From: Fredinandcohnia quinoae
GTDB taxonomy: Bacteria; Bacillota; Bacilli; Bacillales; Bacillaceae_L
Length of the DNA: 64,000 bases
Direction: 5' to 3'
Assembly: GCF_022427965.1 (NCBI RefSeq)
Contig: NZ_JAKTTI010000005.1
Span: 1-64,000, forward strand
The notes beneath the pieces are model-generated. The model worked only from the letters and a program-made list of their open reading frames with translations. It had not been told where the DNA came from and searched no databases. The position numbers and the translations under genes are program-made. Below, piece after piece: positions 8,726 to 16,853 of the stretch; the first letter of the stretch is position 1; each line of letters begins with the position of its first letter.

Positions 8726-8740
8726 ACGAAGGTGGAAATT

Positions 8741-8890
8741 ATGAATCAAAAGCAATTTTCTACAAAACAGTATTCAGATACAAATGTCGAAGATGTAAAA
8801 AGATTAAATGCGCAATCAGGCCTATCATATAATGAAGTACTCCAATTGTTGGCTAAACAGTACAATGAAAAGCATAAAAGAAAGCTGTAA
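8741..8890 (+). CDS. Tiny SASP-like protein (49 residues)
   Basis: A 49-residue frame starting at ATG 8741 with GAAGGTGG six bases upstream, 15 bases after csgA, so probably co-transcribed with it. The sequence is rich in Gln, Asn and Lys and holds DTNVEDVKRLNAQSG, which resembles the repeat of gamma-type small acid-soluble spore proteins (ETNAQQVRKQNQQS in SspE). It has no Cys, no Trp and no hydrophobic segment. Followed at once by a terminator. The spore link rests on this motif and on the csgA neighbour. It might instead be an unrelated helical peptide. Confidence 0.55.
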   Translation: MNQKQFSTKQYSDTNVEDVKRLNAQSGLSYNEVLQLLAKQYNEKHKRKL

Positions 8891-8909
8891 TTTGACAGCT
8901 TTCTTTTTA
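8879..8909 (+). terminator. Terminator after csgA and the SASP-like gene
   Basis: Perfect 10-bp stem AGAAAGCTGT/ACAGCTTTCT (8879-8888 and 8895-8904) with a 6-base loop and a T-rich tail. The 5' arm overlaps the stop codon of the small gene. Confidence 0.85.
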
Positions 8910-8914
8910 TTAAT

Positions 8915-9322
8915 CTACGATTTAAATGTTTGGGACAATCCTTTAACAATTGAACTTACCTGATTAACCGCACCCATCATTTGTCCAGCTGTATCCATTA
9001 GTTTATTTACATCATATGTGCCATCTTTTTTCTTAAACTGTGAAAGGAATGATTGAACTCCAGCTGTTTGCTGTTGATTCATATTCCCGATTGGATATGG
9101 TGTTGGGTATGGAGTATACATGGATGAACTATTTGAAAAGTATGGTTGCTGTTGTTGTTTCGATGTTTGGGGTGGGAAATTATTTGAAAAGGATTGGTTA
9201 GAAAACATGGAGTAAGGGTATAAATACGACTGGTAATTTGGCTGTGAATAATACGGCCATGAATGGCCATAAGGCTTTGTAATATATTTGCTCCTCCCAT
9301 AATTTTGATACATTGGAAACAA
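8915..9322 (-). CDS. yppG: YppG-family protein, Tyr/Gln/Ser-rich
   Basis: A 135-residue protein of the YppG family, found in spore-forming bacilli with no defined function. The first 95 residues are low complexity, rich in Tyr, Pro, Gln, Asn and Ser (for example YGHSWPYYSQPNYQSY), as in coat-like proteins; the last 45 are ordered and conserved: FLSQFKKKDGTYDVNKLMDT and GQMMGAVNQVSSIVKGL. Start ATG 9322 follows AGGAGGTTG. It lies in the same place as B. subtilis yppG, next to yppE and sspM. A spore coat role is suggested only by composition. Confidence 0.8.
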   Translation of the reverse strand: MFPMYQNYGRSKYITKPYGHSWPYYSQPNYQSYLYPYSMFSNQSFSNNFPPQTSKQQQQPYFSNSSSMYTPYPTPYPIGNMNQQQTAGVQSFLSQFKKKDGTYDVNKLMDTAGQMMGAVNQVSSIVKGLSQTFKS

Positions 9323-9414
9323 CCTCCTCTACTGTGCTTTTTAATTATAGTTTATGAAAAATCATGATATTTGTGTAATGAAAAAAGACACCTTCTATAA
9401 ATAAAAGGCACCCT

Positions 9415-9774
9415 TTATCGGCTAACTTTTTTATTAATGCTCTCTAGGACATACATAATTGATTCGTACATCGCTTTAAAACGCCTTGCTTTTGTATCCT
9501 TATAAAATCCCTGTATCGATATTAATTGTATATTTTCATGTGTAGCATCGATTTGATTAGGGTGAAGGTGTTTTGGTTTTTCTTTTTCTATCCAATCATT
9601 AGCTAATTGCATCCATCGATCAGCAATTTCCATTACTTCATCAACATAAGGCTTAACCTCATTATAAAAATCAGCTTCGTAATCTGTATTTTTTTTTACA
9701 TCTTCCATTCGAATAAGTGATTGATTACATCGTTCAATTAATATTGTTGTTTTAGCAATTAATTCTGTGTACAT
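9415..9774 (-). CDS. yppE: YppE-family protein (DUF1798)
   Basis: A 119-residue, highly helical cytoplasmic protein of the YppE family. The B. subtilis member is a four-helix bundle of unknown function. Supporting features: NEVKPYVDEVMEIADRWMQLANDWI in the middle (amphipathic helix), then LHPNQIDATHENI and the final helix KARRFKAMYESIMYVLES. Length equals the family's. Start ATG 9774 has GAAAGAATG-type context with a weak AGGTG site. Position between yppG and yppC matches the B. subtilis order. Confidence 0.8.
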   Translation of the reverse strand: MYTELIAKTTILIERCNQSLIRMEDVKKNTDYEADFYNEVKPYVDEVMEIADRWMQLANDWIEKEKPKHLHPNQIDATHENIQLISIQGFYKDTKARRFKAMYESIMYVLESINKKVSR

Positions 9775-9803
9775 TCTTTCACCTCAATGTATATCATACC
9801 TGT

Positions 9804-10064
9804 TTAATAGCTGAATGTTAAGTGAAATGAACGCTCCTTTTCATTTATTCTATCTTTAAAATCATTTTTAAAAATATAATCCTTTTTGATTGAAGTTATT
9901 TTTTTCTTATGCACCTCTATACTTTTAAGGCAATTATTTGCTTCTTGATTAATATTTTCATTTACTTCTGTGATTATTTTATGTTCAATTTGATTAATTA
10001 ATTGGACCAAATCATTTAGTTGATACAATACACTTTCCTTATTAGCCAAAATAGCTTTTGTCAC
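9804..10064 (-). CDS. Hypothetical coiled-coil protein upstream of yppE
   Basis: An 86-residue frame I cannot assign. It is charged and almost wholly helical, with heptad-like spacing in LNDLVQLINQIEHKIITEV and many Lys/Asn/Glu; no Cys. It starts at GTG 10064, with AAGGAGATG eight bases upstream, which argues that it is real. It sits where B. subtilis carries the small genes yppD/yppF and is read with yppE 29 bases downstream, so it is likely co-transcribed with it. It may be a diverged form of one of these; sequence gives no firm support. Confidence 0.6.
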   Translation of the reverse strand: MTKAILANKESVLYQLNDLVQLINQIEHKIITEVNENINQEANNCLKSIEVHKKKITSIKKDYIFKNDFKDRINEKERSFHLTFSY

Positions 10065-10137
10065 GATTATTCATCTCCTTCTAAATGCTCTTTATACACA
10101 TATTCTAGATAGAAAAACAACTCCCTTCATCGTTGAC

Positions 10138-10172
10138 AAAACTAGTTTTCTTTCGTCAAAGAAAGTGGTTTT
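10138..10172. repeat. Imperfect inverted repeat upstream of sspM
   Basis: AAAACTAGTTTTCTTT (10138-10153) faces AAAGAAAGTGGTTTT (10158-10172) with a 4-base loop, about 95 bases before the sspM start. It is not a clear terminator on either strand. Confidence 0.4.
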
Positions 10173-10268
10173 ATGATGGGATTATCACAATTAGTTCGAC
10201 AAGTGTTTTATGAAAAAAGAATGTATTGCCAAGAAGTTGCTCAAACTAAGAGAAGGAGGTGGATTATA

Positions 10269-10376
10269 GTGGCAAAAAAGAAAGACAATAAAAAAGGACG
10301 ACAAAGACAAAATGAGGAAACTGCACCTGGTTATGGAAACAAAAAAATAGAAGGGCCTAATCGTCCATCTACGTAA
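10269..10376 (+). CDS. sspM: Small acid-soluble spore protein M
   Basis: A 35-residue spore protein. The decisive feature is the C-terminus GPNRPST, identical to the tail of B. subtilis SspM; the N-terminus is Lys-rich (AKKKDNKKGRQRQ). The true start is the GTG at 10269: AGAAGGAGGTGG lies just upstream and the length then matches SspM (34). The longer in-frame reading from 10173 would add a stretch unlike any spore protein and is rejected. SspM is a minor SASP made in the forespore under SigG; its function is unknown. It lies between yppE and yppC as in B. subtilis. Confidence 0.85.
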   Translation: MAKKKDNKKGRQRQNEETAPGYGNKKIEGPNRPST

Positions 10377-10379
10377 AAA

Positions 10380-10409
10380 AATAAAGGCTGATTATGATCA
10401 GCCTTTATT
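10380..10409. terminator. Bidirectional terminator, sspM / yppC
   Basis: Perfect 13-bp stem AATAAAGGCTGAT/ATCAGCCTTTATT with a 4-base loop, flanked by A and T runs, placed between convergent sspM and yppC. Its 3' arm overlaps the yppC stop codon. Confidence 0.9.
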
Positions 10410-11429
10410 TTTTCTTAATAATTGCTCCAATGTAATGCCGAGTTGTAGTTGTTTTTGTTTATTTAAATACCAATTCGTGATGTCATACTTTTTATTTTCA
10501 TTTTTTACAGGTTGAAACCATTTCTTTTTAATTAATCCGATAAACCAATCATTATTACCTTCTCTACTATGTGTAATGATTGGATAGGTTGTCCTTAGAA
10601 ATGGAGTAATTCGATACTTCCGGGGATGTAAATAACGTTCATAGTCAAATCTTGAACCAGTATGTTCAATTTTTTTTGAGAAAAGTAGAAAGGAATAATA
10701 GTGATCTTCATGAAAAAGAAGTGAAGCTAGTTTCTTTCCTAACTCAATTCGTTCATCAAGCTTTTTAAAATTATATACCGAAAACCCAAATAATTCTCCA
10801 TGAAGTGTTGGAAAAATTGCTGAACTAAAATGGAGCCAATCTTGAAAGTTAAAAAAGAATGAATCAAAAACCTTTTTTTTATAAAAAGGGTGCTCAATTA
10901 CAGGTTTTTGGATAATATTTTGCTCATTAATGATTTGTGCAATAATCAATCGTTCTCTATTCCTATATTTCCAATAATATTCCCACTCCATTTCAATAAA
11001 TTTTGAAACAGAAAATGCTGGTAATAAATGAAAAAGCGGTTTACCATATCGTTTTGAATATTCATAGACAAGTAATTGTGGATATGCATCTGAAAAAATA
11101 AGCCAATTTGCTCGCTCATATGTTAAAAATATATGATTTCTTATCTTTCTATCAAGGATTTTTGTAAACCATTCACCTTCAAGGTCTGTCATATTCCAGC
11201 CAGCATTTCTTGATACCATACTCGCTAAAAATGACCATCTTATTTCTTTATTCCTATAATAATAAGTTGCATAGCTTTTAGTTCTCGAAATATTATCTTG
11301 ATTTTGTTTCGCGGTTTCCTGCTTTATATCAGTAATTAATTTTATATCAAATGTTGAATTTTGATATTTTTCTCGACGTTGTTCAACCTTTAATCTAATA
11401 TCTTTTTGGAAATGATTCTTGTCTCCCAT
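10398..11429 (-). CDS. yppC: YppC-family protein (DUF2515)
   Basis: A 343-residue protein of the YppC/DUF2515 family, of unknown function, found in Bacillaceae next to recU. It is basic and aromatic-rich with no signal peptide or membrane helix. Conserved-looking blocks include NISRTKSYATYYYRN, SMVSRNAGWNMTDLEG (residues about 70-90) and LIFSDAYPQLLVYEYSK. Start ATG 11429 is chosen because AGAGGTGATT precedes it; 11 upstream residues of the open frame lack support. It is divergent from recU with a 178-base gap that should hold both promoters. Confidence 0.85.
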   Translation of the reverse strand: MGDKNHFQKDIRLKVEQRREKYQNSTFDIKLITDIKQETAKQNQDNISRTKSYATYYYRNKEIRWSFLASMVSRNAGWNMTDLEGEWFTKILDRKIRNHIFLTYERANWLIFSDAYPQLLVYEYSKRYGKPLFHLLPAFSVSKFIEMEWEYYWKYRNRERLIIAQIINEQNIIQKPVIEHPFYKKKVFDSFFFNFQDWLHFSSAIFPTLHGELFGFSVYNFKKLDERIELGKKLASLLFHEDHYYSFLLFSKKIEHTGSRFDYERYLHPRKYRITPFLRTTYPIITHSREGNNDWFIGLIKKKWFQPVKNENKKYDITNWYLNKQKQLQLGITLEQLLRKNKG

Positions 11430-11607
11430 ATAATCACCTCTTGGTACATCTAGTTTAACCATTCACCTAAATTATAAAGCCCTAAATCTACCTGAAGTTC
11501 CGAATATGATGACTGAAATTTCTCTTAATCCCGATTCATATTTAATGCAACTATTTTATTGGATTTTCTGATATGATAGTTAGTAGGTTTTTAAGGGGGG
11601 ATTTTGA

Positions 11608-12207
11608 ATGGAGTTCCGCTATCCTAATGGCAAAATATATAAACCTAAAAATGTTGCAGATACACCCTATTTAAAACAGAAAATATATAGTAATCGCGGA
11701 ATGACTCTAGAAGAAGACCTGAATGTAACGAATAGTTACTACTTGGAAAAAGATATTGCGGTTATCCATAAAAAGCCTACTCCTATACAAATTGTGAAGG
11801 TAGACTACCCAAAAAGAAGTGCTGCTGTTATTAAAGAAGCATATTTTAAACAAGCATCAACTACAGATTATAATGGGATATATAAAGGGAGGTATATTGA
11901 TTTTGAAGCAAAGGAAACTAAAAACAAAACATCGTTTCCTCTTCAAAACTTTCATGAACACCAAATCAACCATATGTCTGAGATCTTAAAACAAATGGGA
12001 ATTTGCTTTGTAATATTACGGTTTTCTACATTGGACGAAATGTATTTACTTGATGCGAAACATTTGCTATCCTTTTGGAATCGTCATCTAACAGGCGGTA
12101 GGAAATCTATTACAAAACAAGAAGTTGAAATGTATGGTCACCAACTACCAATTGGTTATCATCCAAGAATCGATTATCTTAAAGTTATCGATCAACTTTA
12201 CTTTTAA
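11608..12207 (+). CDS. recU: Holliday junction resolvase RecU
   Basis: A 199-residue structure-specific endonuclease that cuts Holliday junctions during recombination and chromosome segregation; the Firmicute counterpart of RuvC. The nuclease core is visible: [13 protein letters not shown] (E-x-K catalytic motif), then [10 protein letters not shown]. The N-terminal PNGK-YKP and GMTLEEDLN segments are typical of the family. Start ATG 11608 has AAGGGGGG. ponA follows after 20 bases, the classic recU-ponA pair in bacilli, where both act at cell division and chromosome partition. Confidence 0.94.
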   Translation: MEFRYPNGKIYKPKNVADTPYLKQKIYSNRGMTLEEDLNVTNSYYLEKDIAVIHKKPTPIQIVKVDYPKRSAAVIKEAYFKQASTTDYNGIYKGRYIDFEAKETKNKTSFPLQNFHEHQINHMSEILKQMGICFVILRFSTLDEMYLLDAKHLLSFWNRHLTGGRKSITKQEVEMYGHQLPIGYHPRIDYLKVIDQLYF

Positions 12208-12227
12208 AGCAAAGGCAGGATAGATAT

Positions 12228-14777
12228 ATGACTGAAAAATATCAAAGTCGAGAAGAACGACGTAAATCACAAGGGAATAATAATAAAAAGAAGCAACCAA
12301 AAAAACAAAAACGATCTTTATTTAAAAGAATCTTAATCATCATGTTTTCATTAGGCATATTATTCATGGTTGCAGGTGCGATAACCTTCTTTGTTTTAGC
12401 AAGTGGAGCCCCCCCTCTTGATGAGGCATTGCTTAAGGATCCACTTTCTTCAAAGGTCTATGATATTAATGGTAAGAAAATATATGAATTCGGAGCGGAA
12501 AAAAGAACATTCGTTCCAATTGATGAAATTCCTGATGACTTAAAAAATGCTGTTATCGCTGTTGAAGATGCAAGATTTTATAAGCATCATGGTTTAGATG
12601 TTATTCGTCTCGGGGGTGCCGTAATAGCCAATATTACTGAAGGTTATGGCGCAGAGGGTGCAAGTACAATCTCTCAACAGGTAATCAAGAATTCATTTTT
12701 CACACAGGATAAAAAATTAAAAAGAAAAGTACAAGAACTTTGGATGGCTTTTCAATTGGAAAGAAAATATTCAAAAGAGCAAATTTTAGAAATGTATTTG
12801 AACAAAATATATTATGGTGTAGGAAACACATATGGTGTTGCGAAAGCAGCAGAATTATACTATGGAAAGACATTAGATGAACTAACCCTTGAGGAATCAG
12901 CATTTATAGCTGGTGTAGGAAATAACCCAGGTTTATTTAATCCTTATACACATCCAGAAAGGGCAGAAAAAAGACGAAATATTGTCCTTAATTTAATGGA
13001 AAAAAATAACTTTATTACTAAAGAAGAAGCAACAGCAGCAAAAACTACGGCAATAGATGCTACTTTAGTTGCTTCAAAGGAAGAATCACAGCCTATTGAT
13101 TCCTTCTTAGATCAAGTCAAGAAAGAATTAAAAGAGCAAGGCGGAATTGATGTGTATACAGCTGGATTAAAGATTTATACAAGCTTTGATCCCGATGCAC
13201 AAGCACACATCGATTCATTGCTGAATAATGAAGGTGATGTCCAATTTCCTAATGATGAATTCCAAGCAGGAATTGCTCTAATTGATACTCAAACTGGAGA
13301 AATTCGAGCACTAGGTGGTGGACGTAATCAATCTGCAAATTCACGAATAAATTTTGCAATTGATCCGCTTAATCAACCTGGTTCAACCATCAAGCCAATC
13401 ATTGATTACGGTCCGGCGATAGAAAATTTAAAATGGTCAACTTATCATCAGATTGTTGATGAACCAACCACCTACACCGGCAGTGATAAAAAGATTAACA
13501 ATGTGGACTTTAAATACCTAGGACAAATGACAATTCGAACTGCTTTAGCTAAATCAAGAAATACTACTGCAGTAAAAACCTTCAGAGAAGTTGGCGGTAA
13601 AAAAGCGCGTGAATTTGCCGTAAACTTGGGAATGCCTTTTAGTGAAAATGAAGTTAATGAAGCATACGCCATTGGAGGAACAGAAGGTGGGATCTCCCCT
13701 CTTCAAATGGCAGGTGCATATGCTGCATTTGGCAATAACGGGAATTTCAATAAACCACATGCGGTTAAGAAAATTATCTATCCAGATGATACTGAAGTAG
13801 TAATGGCACCTGAATCAGTTCCTGTAATGAAGGAAGCCACAGCATTCATGATTACTGATATGTTAAAGTCTGTTTTAGAACCTGGTGGTTCTGCTGCAGG
13901 ATATGATGTATCAGGTCTTCCCATTGCAGGGAAAACAGGTACAACTAACTATGATTCAAAAACTGCACAAAAATATAATATTGAATCTGGAGTTCCGGAT
14001 GTCTGGTTTAGTGGATATACAACAAATTACACGATATCAATTTGGACTGGTTACAAGGATAATATAACCCCGATTAAAAACAAAGAAAGAAATATAGCAA
14101 AGCAATTGTTTCGAGATATTATCACATATGTTTCAAAAGACAAAGACACAAAAGATTTTGTTAAGCCTAATAGCGTTGTAAAAGTCGGTGTTGAAAAAGG
14201 GACTAACCCTGCTAAGCTTCCAAGTGAATTTACACCGAAAGAAGATATTGTTTATGAGTATTTTATTAAGGGTACTGAGCCTACTGAGATTTCTGATAAA
14301 TACGATAAACTCACTTCGCCTACAGACCTTGTTGCTACTTATAATGCAGAGAAAAATGAAATAGCACTTAGTTGGAATTTTCCAAAAGACAAATTAGATG
14401 GAATTTCTTTTGAAGTAAGTGCTTCAATTGATGAAGGACCTGGAATCGTTCAAGGAACATTGAAAGATTTAACTTATACAATGGTTAACCCTATTCCTGG
14501 TGCAATTTATAGCTTTACTATTGTTGCAGTCAGTGATGACAATAAAGAAAATCGCAGCGATCCAATTTCTAGTAAAATAGAGATCCCTATTATCCCTGAC
14601 ATAACCAATCCAGGTGATGACAATGGAAATGGAAACGATAATGGTGAAGGGAATGGAAACGGTGACGGGAATGATGATGGGAATGGAGACGATGACACAG
14701 GAATTGATATTCCTGACATACCACCCCTCCCACCTGGTGATGTTAATGATCAATCTAATGGTCGAAAGGGAAACTAA
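12228..14777 (+). CDS. ponA: Penicillin-binding protein 1A
   Basis: A bifunctional class A PBP (849 residues) that polymerises glycan strands and cross-links them outside the membrane. Order: Lys-rich cytoplasmic tail (1-35), one membrane helix (about 36-61), glycosyltransferase domain with EDARFYKHHG (about 110), transpeptidase domain with S-x-x-K in GSTIKP (Ser about 386), SRN (about 442) and KTGTT (about 569). Then a fibronectin type III-like domain (about 700-785) and a Gly/Asn/Asp-rich tail (about 800-849) with repeats of GNGDGNDDGN type. The low-complexity tail is common in Bacillus PBP1A, but its length varies. It is co-directional with recU. A repeat block and a terminator follow. Confidence 0.95.
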   Translation: MTEKYQSREERRKSQGNNNKKKQPKKQKRSLFKRILIIMFSLGILFMVAGAITFFVLASGAPPLDEALLKDPLSSKVYDINGKKIYEFGAEKRTFVPIDEIPDDLKNAVIAVEDARFYKHHGLDVIRLGGAVIANITEGYGAEGASTISQQVIKNSFFTQDKKLKRKVQELWMAFQLERKYSKEQILEMYLNKIYYGVGNTYGVAKAAELYYGKTLDELTLEESAFIAGVGNNPGLFNPYTHPERAEKRRNIVLNLMEKNNFITKEEATAAKTTAIDATLVASKEESQPIDSFLDQVKKELKEQGGIDVYTAGLKIYTSFDPDAQAHIDSLLNNEGDVQFPNDEFQAGIALIDTQTGEIRALGGGRNQSANSRINFAIDPLNQPGSTIKPIIDYGPAIENLKWSTYHQIVDEPTTYTGSDKKINNVDFKYLGQMTIRTALAKSRNTTAVKTFREVGGKKAREFAVNLGMPFSENEVNEAYAIGGTEGGISPLQMAGAYAAFGNNGNFNKPHAVKKIIYPDDTEVVMAPESVPVMKEATAFMITDMLKSVLEPGGSAAGYDVSGLPIAGKTGTTNYDSKTAQKYNIESGVPDVWFSGYTTNYTISIWTGYKDNITPIKNKERNIAKQLFRDIITYVSKDKDTKDFVKPNSVVKVGVEKGTNPAKLPSEFTPKEDIVYEYFIKGTEPTEISDKYDKLTSPTDLVATYNAEKNEIALSWNFPKDKLDGISFEVSASIDEGPGIVQGTLKDLTYTMVNPIPGAIYSFTIVAVSDDNKENRSDPISSKIEIPIIPDITNPGDDNGNGNDNGEGNGNGDGNDDGNGDDDTGIDIPDIPPLPPGDVNDQSNGRKGN

Positions 14778-14789
14778 TTTGTAAAGAAA

Positions 14790-14871
14790 ACTCGGCGATT
14801 GCCAAGCCTTTTAGGCGACGGCAGAGCCGTAGTTGCACTTATTCGGATAAGAAAGTTTATACTTTCTTATC
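14790..14871. repeat. Dispersed-repeat-like block with perfect palindrome
   Basis: Non-coding block between ponA and ypoC. It starts with AAACTCGGCGATTGCCAAGC, continues with CGACGGCAGAGCCGTAG, and ends in a perfect 11-bp palindrome GATAAGAAAGT/ACTTTCTTATC with 4-base loop (14846-14871). From memory, similar blocks occur in many copies in Bacillaceae genomes; copy number was not tested here. Confidence 0.5.
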
Positions 14872-14875
14872 TGTT

Positions 14876-14911
14876 AAAAATAGTGTTCTCCATATGGAGA
14901 ACACTATTTTT
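14876..14911. terminator. Bidirectional terminator, ponA / ypoC
   Basis: A perfect palindrome: TAGTGTTCTCCAT facing ATGGAGAACACTA (14881-14906), flanked by five A on one side and nine T on the other. It lies between convergent ponA and ypoC and includes the ypoC stop codon. Confidence 0.92.
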
Positions 14912-15272
14912 TTTGCCTTTGTATAGCCAAATTCTTATAGTATTGTTTAGCTAATTCATCATAAAGCAGACCTAGTTGTATGTATGAATGGTATGAACTT
15001 GGGTTTTTCTGAATGAAGGTAATACGCTCATACAAATTTATTGGCTTGTAATCGAGATTGTCAGTCAACAATATCTCATTCAGGTTCGACCATTCTCTCT
15101 TATTCACTTTACATAAAAGATGCGTAAAAGAATCAATAGAAATATTCATCGATTCTTTTACACCTTCTTTTTTTCTACTATTAAATTGGGTTAACAAAAA
15201 TTCTTTTTCCTTCTCCCAATTTCCGAGAATTTGTTGTACTGAAAGAACACAATAGTCGCTATTATCCATCAT
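14904..15272 (-). CDS. ypoC: YpoC-family protein
   Basis: A 122-residue protein of the YpoC family, of unknown function, regularly placed after nth in bacilli. Features: an N-terminal helical part (VQQILGNWEKEKEFLLTQF), then the conserved-looking ITFIQKNPSSYHSYIQLGLLYDEL, which resembles one TPR-like helix pair, and a basic tail. No signal peptide. Its start overlaps the end of nth by 11 bases, so it is translated from the same dnaD-nth-ypoC message. Confidence 0.82.
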   Translation of the reverse strand: MMDNSDYCVLSVQQILGNWEKEKEFLLTQFNSRKKEGVKESMNISIDSFTHLLCKVNKREWSNLNEILLTDNLDYKPINLYERITFIQKNPSSYHSYIQLGLLYDELAKQYYKNLAIQRQKK

Positions 15273-15921
15273 TTTTTCTTGCCTTCATTCTTTTTTTTCC
15301 TTCTCTACAAAGATCTAATAACGGACATATTTCACATTGCGGTGACTGTGCCTTACAATGATACCTGCCGAAGAATATCATCCGGTGATGTGTAACAGAC
15401 CATTGTTCCTCTGGAACCTTCTTCATTAATGTCTTTTCAACCTCAAGAACTGAATCCTTCCATTTACATATGCCCAGCCTTTTACTTACCCTTTCAACAT
15501 GAGTGTCTACCGCAATGGCTGGAATCCCGAATGCAACGGAAACTACGACATTCGCAGTCTTTCTACCCACCCCAGGTAATTTGGTTAACTCATCCCGATC
15601 ACGAGGTAATAAGCCACCATAGTCGTCTATTAACATTTGGCATAGCTTCCGAATATTTTTCGCTTTATTTCTGAATAATCCTATTGATCGAATATCATTT
15701 TGCAATTCCTCCAGTGAGACCGCAAGATAATCCTCAGGGGTATGATATTTTTCAAACAACTTCGCAGTAACTTTATTAACTAATACATCCGTACATTGGG
15801 CAGACAATGACACAGCTATTACTAGTTCAAATGGATTTTTATGATTTAATTCACAATGTGCATTTGGAAACATTTCACCCATTTGATCTAAGCATTCTTG
15901 AATTTGTTTATTATTTAACAT
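15262..15921 (-). CDS. nth: Endonuclease III (DNA glycosylase/AP lyase)
   Basis: A 219-residue base-excision repair enzyme that removes oxidised pyrimidines and nicks abasic sites. Visible: helix-hairpin-helix LPGVGRKTANVV with the catalytic Lys (about residue 119), the catalytic Asp in DTHVERVSKRLG (about 137), and the iron-sulfur loop C-x6-C-x2-C-x5-C (CKAQSPQCEICPLLDLC, about 187-203). All key residues are intact and the length is the family norm. It lies between dnaD (19 bases upstream) and ypoC (overlapping). Confidence 0.96.
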   Translation of the reverse strand: MLNNKQIQECLDQMGEMFPNAHCELNHKNPFELVIAVSLSAQCTDVLVNKVTAKLFEKYHTPEDYLAVSLEELQNDIRSIGLFRNKAKNIRKLCQMLIDDYGGLLPRDRDELTKLPGVGRKTANVVVSVAFGIPAIAVDTHVERVSKRLGICKWKDSVLEVEKTLMKKVPEEQWSVTHHRMIFFGRYHCKAQSPQCEICPLLDLCREGKKRMKARKNDG

Positions 15922-15940
15922 TGTATTATCACCTTATTAC

Positions 15941-16648
15941 TTAATTTTCGAGCCAATTATAAAAAGGAATGGTTTGTTTATACCGATCAGGCTGATTTTC
16001 ATTATTCCGTTGTTTTTGTTGAGATTGACGAAATTTCTTTGAATGGGATTGAGCTTGTTCAATTGTTCGAATTCCATTCTTTTTCCACTCAAATAAAATT
16101 CGGTCAATATATCGAAAATTCATTTTTCCTGAAATGACAGCCTCTCTAAGAGCTGCTTTAATAATAATTGGATCGTGATGATCTTGATCAATCCACATTG
16201 ACAATGACTCACACTCAAATGGTGACAAAGGTCGTCCAAATTCTTGCTCAAAAATAGAGTATAAATCAATTTCCAATTGTTGTTCTTTTTGAATCTTCTC
16301 ATTCATATTTTGCTGATAGAGCATTTGTAACATCTTGTCCCATAAAGGTCGCAATGAATATTTTTCATGAATGATATGATTTTCATCACTTTCTTCATTT
16401 ATCTCCAAAAATCCTCGTTGAATAAGCTGTCTTAATAAATCAGTACACTTTGTTTCCGTAAATGTCATTCGACTTGCTATTTCGATTGGAGTAGGAAACC
16501 TATTTCCACTTTCAATAAAAGTTAAAATATGGAGAAGTAACATCATTTCTTCTTCGTTTATATTTAATTGCTTATAAGAAATCATTAACAATTTTGGAAT
16601 TGATATATTACCTTGTTCAAGCCAATCTATCAGTTTTTCATTACTCAT
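15941..16648 (-). CDS. dnaD: Replication initiation/restart protein DnaD
   Basis: A 235-residue protein that remodels DNA and helps load the replicative helicase at oriC and at stalled forks, with DnaB and DnaI. The N-terminal winged helix (DDBH1, about 1-120) contains PTPIEIASRMTF; the C-terminal DDBH2 domain shows FEQEFGRPLSPFECESLSMW and the conserved YIDRILFEWKKNGI motif; PFYNWLEN ends it. Start ATG 16648 (MSNEKL) is preferred: AAGAGGTG lies six bases upstream and covers the longer GTG start. First gene of dnaD-nth-ypoC. Confidence 0.94.
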   Translation of the reverse strand: MSNEKLIDWLEQGNISIPKLLMISYKQLNINEEEMMLLLHILTFIESGNRFPTPIEIASRMTFTETKCTDLLRQLIQRGFLEINEESDENHIIHEKYSLRPLWDKMLQMLYQQNMNEKIQKEQQLEIDLYSIFEQEFGRPLSPFECESLSMWIDQDHHDPIIIKAALREAVISGKMNFRYIDRILFEWKKNGIRTIEQAQSHSKKFRQSQQKQRNNENQPDRYKQTIPFYNWLEN

Positions 16649-16726
16649 TTCAAACACCTCTTCTCTACTAAGTATACCATGAGAATAGTAACACGAATAA
16701 GAAAGAATTCATTTTGGAAATTATTT

Positions 16727-16853
16727 TAACAAAGAAAAGCGCAAGCGCCTTCTAAACAAGCAGAGCTTGTTTCTGCGATGATTATCCCATGGTGTCTTCC
16801 TTAGTGTCCAGGCCCGATGCGCAAATTTTTATACTTTTTCTAACAAAGAAAAG
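16727..16853. repeat. Short repeat-like insertion bounded by a 13-bp direct repeat
   Basis: A non-coding block of about 100 bases with its own character (GCGCAAGCGCC, then AACAAGC-AGA-GCTTGTT palindrome at 16755-16771, then CCATGGTGTCTTCC). It is bounded by exact copies of TAACAAAGAAAAG at 16727-16739 and 16841-16853. The right copy is also the T-tract of the asnS terminator. This looks like an insertion that duplicated its target, or a repeat that begins with the same bases by chance. Confidence 0.5.

Noticed and set aside
10173-10268. N-terminal extension of sspM (32 extra residues)
   Set aside because: The strong AGAAGGAGGTGG site and the family length place the start at GTG 10269; the extra residues look unlike a spore protein.
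12700-12903. Minus-strand frame inside ponA
   Set aside because: Overlaps the conserved glycosyltransferase domain; no signals of its own.
14469-14753. Minus-strand frames over the ponA tail
   Set aside because: They arise from the low-complexity repeat in ponA; translation is Ile/Val/Ser/Pro repetitive and unsupported.
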